A stretch of 64,000 nt of DNA, taken from contig JAKIZM010000003.1 in the NCBI GenBank assembly GCA_022708025.1, positions 38,494 through 102,493 on the forward strand, written 5' to 3'. Every line of letters begins with the position of its first letter. The stretch's first letter is position 1. The stretch comes from Bacteroidota bacterium (GTDB lineage Bacteria > Bacteroidota > Ignavibacteria > Ignavibacteriales > Ignavibacteriaceae). Made by a program: the position numbers and the translations under genes. Shown here piece after piece: positions 62,429-64,000 of this stretch. The notes under the pieces were generated by a model. The model saw only the letters and a program-made list of their open reading frames with translations, was not told the origin of the DNA and ran no database searches.

Positions 62429-62533
62429 AAAAGTAAATTTAAGCTTAGATACGCAAAAACAGCTTTTATAGGTTAAATGTGGTTTAATTTTTTAATAAAG
62501 TAGTATTTATTAACTAACTTAAATAAGGTTCTC

Positions 62534-62565
62534 TTGACAATGAAGAAAGTTTATTGTTAGTTTAA
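62534..62565 (+). promoter_or_regulatory. Probable promoter of the second YD-like repeat gene
   Basis: TTGACA is followed after 18 bases by TAGTTTAA, the same spacing and position relative to the leader as in copy 1, but with a weaker match to TAnnTTTG. Confidence 0.4.
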
Positions 62566-62567
62566 TT

Positions 62568-62665
62568 AAGAACTTTTAAACTTCGCGAACACAAGGGAGA
62601 CTCCAAAGATTTTCTTATTAAGTTCTGCTTCCCAATACCTGGACAATCGGAAGTTTTAAAAATAA
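62568..62665 (+). ncRNA. Conserved structured leader, copy 2
   Basis: This is the counterpart of the leader at 60771. The core is the same apart from scattered changes, while the flanks differ. CTTCC near 62628 can pair with GGAAG near 62649. The ATG follows at 62696 after AAAGGAGGT. Confidence 0.4.
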
Positions 62666-62695
62666 TTTAATTATTTTAAATAAAGGAGGTGTTCA

Positions 62696-64000
62696 ATGAA
62701 AAATATTTATATAATTACATTTATTGTAATCTTGCTGCTATCTCTACCGATATTCTCTCAAACAGACAGCAAATATCAAGCATTTCCAGAGGGACAATTT
62801 AAAGGGAGCATCAATTCCATCATTAAACCTGAAGAACATCAAAAGCAAGGTTTGCAAACAAAAGTTTCAAATGATTCTGAGATCAGAACAATAATAAACA
62901 AAAAAGCACTAGAAAATGGTTACCTTTTAGTTGAAATGATAGAGCAAAGATGGCGGGATTCTAACTGGGTGAATTATCAAAGATATATTTATACCTACGA
63001 TTCAAAAAATAATTTGATTGAAGAGATATACCAAGAATGGGATGTTTCCAATTGGCTGAATAAATGGAAAGGCACTTATACCTATGATTCAAATAATAAT
63101 TTGATTGAAGAGCTTGGGCAAGACTGGGATGGTTCTAACTGGGTGGATTCATCGAGAAATACTTATACATATGATTCAAATAATAATTTGATTGAAGAGC
63201 TTGGGCAAAACTGGGATGGTTCTAATTGGGTGAATTATGGGAAAGAAACTTATACCTATGATTCAAATAATAATTTGATTGAAGAAATAGAACAAGAATG
63301 GGATGGTTCTAACTGGGTGAATTCTTGGAAGTATACTCATACTTATGATTCAAATAATAATTTGATTGAAAAAATAACTCAATATTGGATTGGTTCTAAT
63401 TGGGTGAATTTATTTAAATATATTAATACCTATGATTCAAATAATAATTTGATTGAAGAGCTTGGGCAAGACTGGTATGGTTCTAACTGGGTGAATTATG
63501 GGAAAGAAACTTATACCTATGATTCAAATAATAATTTGATTGAAAAACTTGGGCAAGACTGGTATGGTTCTAATTGGGTGAATTTATTTAAATATATTAA
63601 TACCTATGATTCAAATAATAATTTGATTGAAGAGCTTGGGCAAGAATGGTATGATTCTAATTGGGTTAATTATAATAGAAATATTTATGCTTATGATTCA
63701 AATAATAATTTGATTGAAAAAATAACTCAATATTGGATTGGTTCTAATTGGGTGAATTTATTTAAATATATTAATACCTATGATTCAAATAATAATTTGA
63801 TTGAAAGTTTAAATCAAATATGGGATGGTTCTAACTGGGTGAATACTCACAGGTCTCTTTACTCACACTCACCAACAGATGTTGAAGAAATTCCGGGTGA
63901 AATTAAAACTTACAGCTTATCTAATAACTATCCGAATCCATTTAATCCCTCGACAACGATTAAATATCAAATCCCAAAATCAGGACTTGTTACACTTAAA
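62696..64000 (+). CDS. T9SS-secreted YD-like repeat protein (near-identical repeats), cut by window end
   Basis: The frame runs 435 codons to the last base without a stop. The signal peptide is IVILLLSLPIFSQ and the N-terminal part parallels the preceding paralogue. Ten repeats of 29 residues follow (YTYDSNNNLIEELGQ, then WDGSNWVN), between about residues 80 and 385, and the last bases encode SLSNNYPNPFNPSTTI, the beginning of a T9SS sorting domain. The repeats here are almost identical at the DNA level, unlike those of the paralogue. The start is ATG 62696, after AAAGGAGGT. The C-terminal 45 or so residues are missing. Confidence 0.88.
   Translation, partial: MKNIYIITFIVILLLSLPIFSQTDSKYQAFPEGQFKGSINSIIKPEEHQKQGLQTKVSNDSEIRTIINKKALENGYLLVEMIEQRWRDSNWVNYQRYIYTYDSKNNLIEEIYQEWDVSNWLNKWKGTYTYDSNNNLIEELGQDWDGSNWVDSSRNTYTYDSNNNLIEELGQNWDGSNWVNYGKETYTYDSNNNLIEEIEQEWDGSNWVNSWKYTHTYDSNNNLIEKITQYWIGSNWVNLFKYINTYDSNNNLIEELGQDWYGSNWVNYGKETYTYDSNNNLIEKLGQDWYGSNWVNLFKYINTYDSNNNLIEELGQEWYDSNWVNYNRNIYAYDSNNNLIEKITQYWIGSNWVNLFKYINTYDSNNNLIESLNQIWDGSNWVNTHRSLYSHSPTDVEEIPGEIKTYSLSNNYPNPFNPSTTIKYQIPKSGLVTLK
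62990..63840 (+). repeat. Tandem 87-bp repeats inside the second YD-like repeat gene
   Basis: Ten units of 87 bp share CTATGATTCAAATAATAATT almost without change, and whole blocks recur. The block coding KITQYWIGSNWVNLFKYINTYD is present at about 63370 and again at about 63720, and the LGQDWYGSNWVN block twice as well. This indicates recent duplication or gene conversion. Confidence 0.9.

Noticed and set aside
62990..63840. Regularly spaced direct repeats that could suggest a CRISPR array.
   Set aside because: The units are 87 bp, in frame, and code for a continuous 29-residue protein repeat; there are no unique 30-bp spacers and no cas genes.
1..64000. tRNA, rRNA, insertion sequences or prophage genes.
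   Set aside because: No cloverleaf-like sequences, transposase or phage proteins were seen by reading both strands; a tRNA scan would be the decisive test for short RNA genes.

Overview
The window is AT-rich, densely packed bacterial DNA with no rRNA, tRNA, insertion sequence, prophage or CRISPR array that I could recognise. Several traits point to the Ignavibacteria/Chlorobiota-Bacteroidota lineage. Three complete secreted proteins end in a type IX secretion (T9SS) sorting domain, two of them with the YPNPFNPS signature, and a fourth runs off the window with the same domain. There is a PorU-like sortase and several FadL-type or other outer-membrane barrels. Long multihaem cytochromes lie beside a full menaquinone locus. 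An Ignavibacteriales-like, menaquinone-respiring Gram-negative is the best guess, by inference from gene content only.

Layout. (1) 1-12.0 kb: end of an NhaC antiporter, then what looks like a peptidoglycan salvage neighbourhood: BadF-type amino-sugar kinase, AmpG-like permease, M3 peptidase, NlpC/P60 endopeptidase, transglutaminase-like protein, NagX/HGSNAT-like membrane protein and a D-Ala-D-Ala dipeptidase, with a VIT/VWA protein among them. (2) 12.0-19.9 kb, minus strand: a respiratory module with a 7-haem NapC/NirT-type (ImcH-like) protein, a 13-haem protein fused to a b-type cytochrome domain (CbcL-like) and a small monohaem cytochrome. A lone receiver protein, an NtrC-type sigma-54 activator and a soluble PAS histidine kinase follow. 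(3) 20-29.9 kb: amidase, MenI-like thioesterase, a compact menF-D-H-B-A-E block without menC, and rsgA, which appears to start at AUU. (4) 29.9-35.5 kb, minus strand: FadL-like barrel, two odd aromatic/disordered lipoproteins, a second barrel and an ATP-grasp protein with a small membrane partner.

(5) 35.6-54.1 kb, plus strand: TPR lipoprotein, DUF4292 (LolB-like) lipoprotein, EnvC-like degenerate LytM protein, flippase, UDP-galactopyranose mutase, four glycosyltransferases, a GT9 and a WecG/TagA-type enzyme. These run almost without gaps into a 1781-residue PorU-like C25 protease/sortase and a barrel protein. This suggests that envelope glycan assembly and T9SS cargo anchoring are expressed together. 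(6) 54.1-64 kb: small lipoproteins, some apparently decaying, around a duplicated 38-bp intergenic repeat; a HAD phosphatase with a dead metallophosphoesterase-beta propeller fusion; and T9SS-secreted proteins. Two of the latter are tandem paralogues built of about ten 29-residue YD-like repeats, and they share a promoter and a conserved, foldable leader.

Working together: menaquinone made by region 3 would be the electron donor for the quinol-oxidising cytochromes of region 2. Regions 5 and 6 supply the glycan, the sortase and its surface cargo. The points most worth following are the ImcH/CbcL-like pair, the glycan-to-PorU coupling, the AUU start of rsgA beside a terminator, the inactive phosphoesterase fusion, and the paired leaders of the YD-like repeat proteins.
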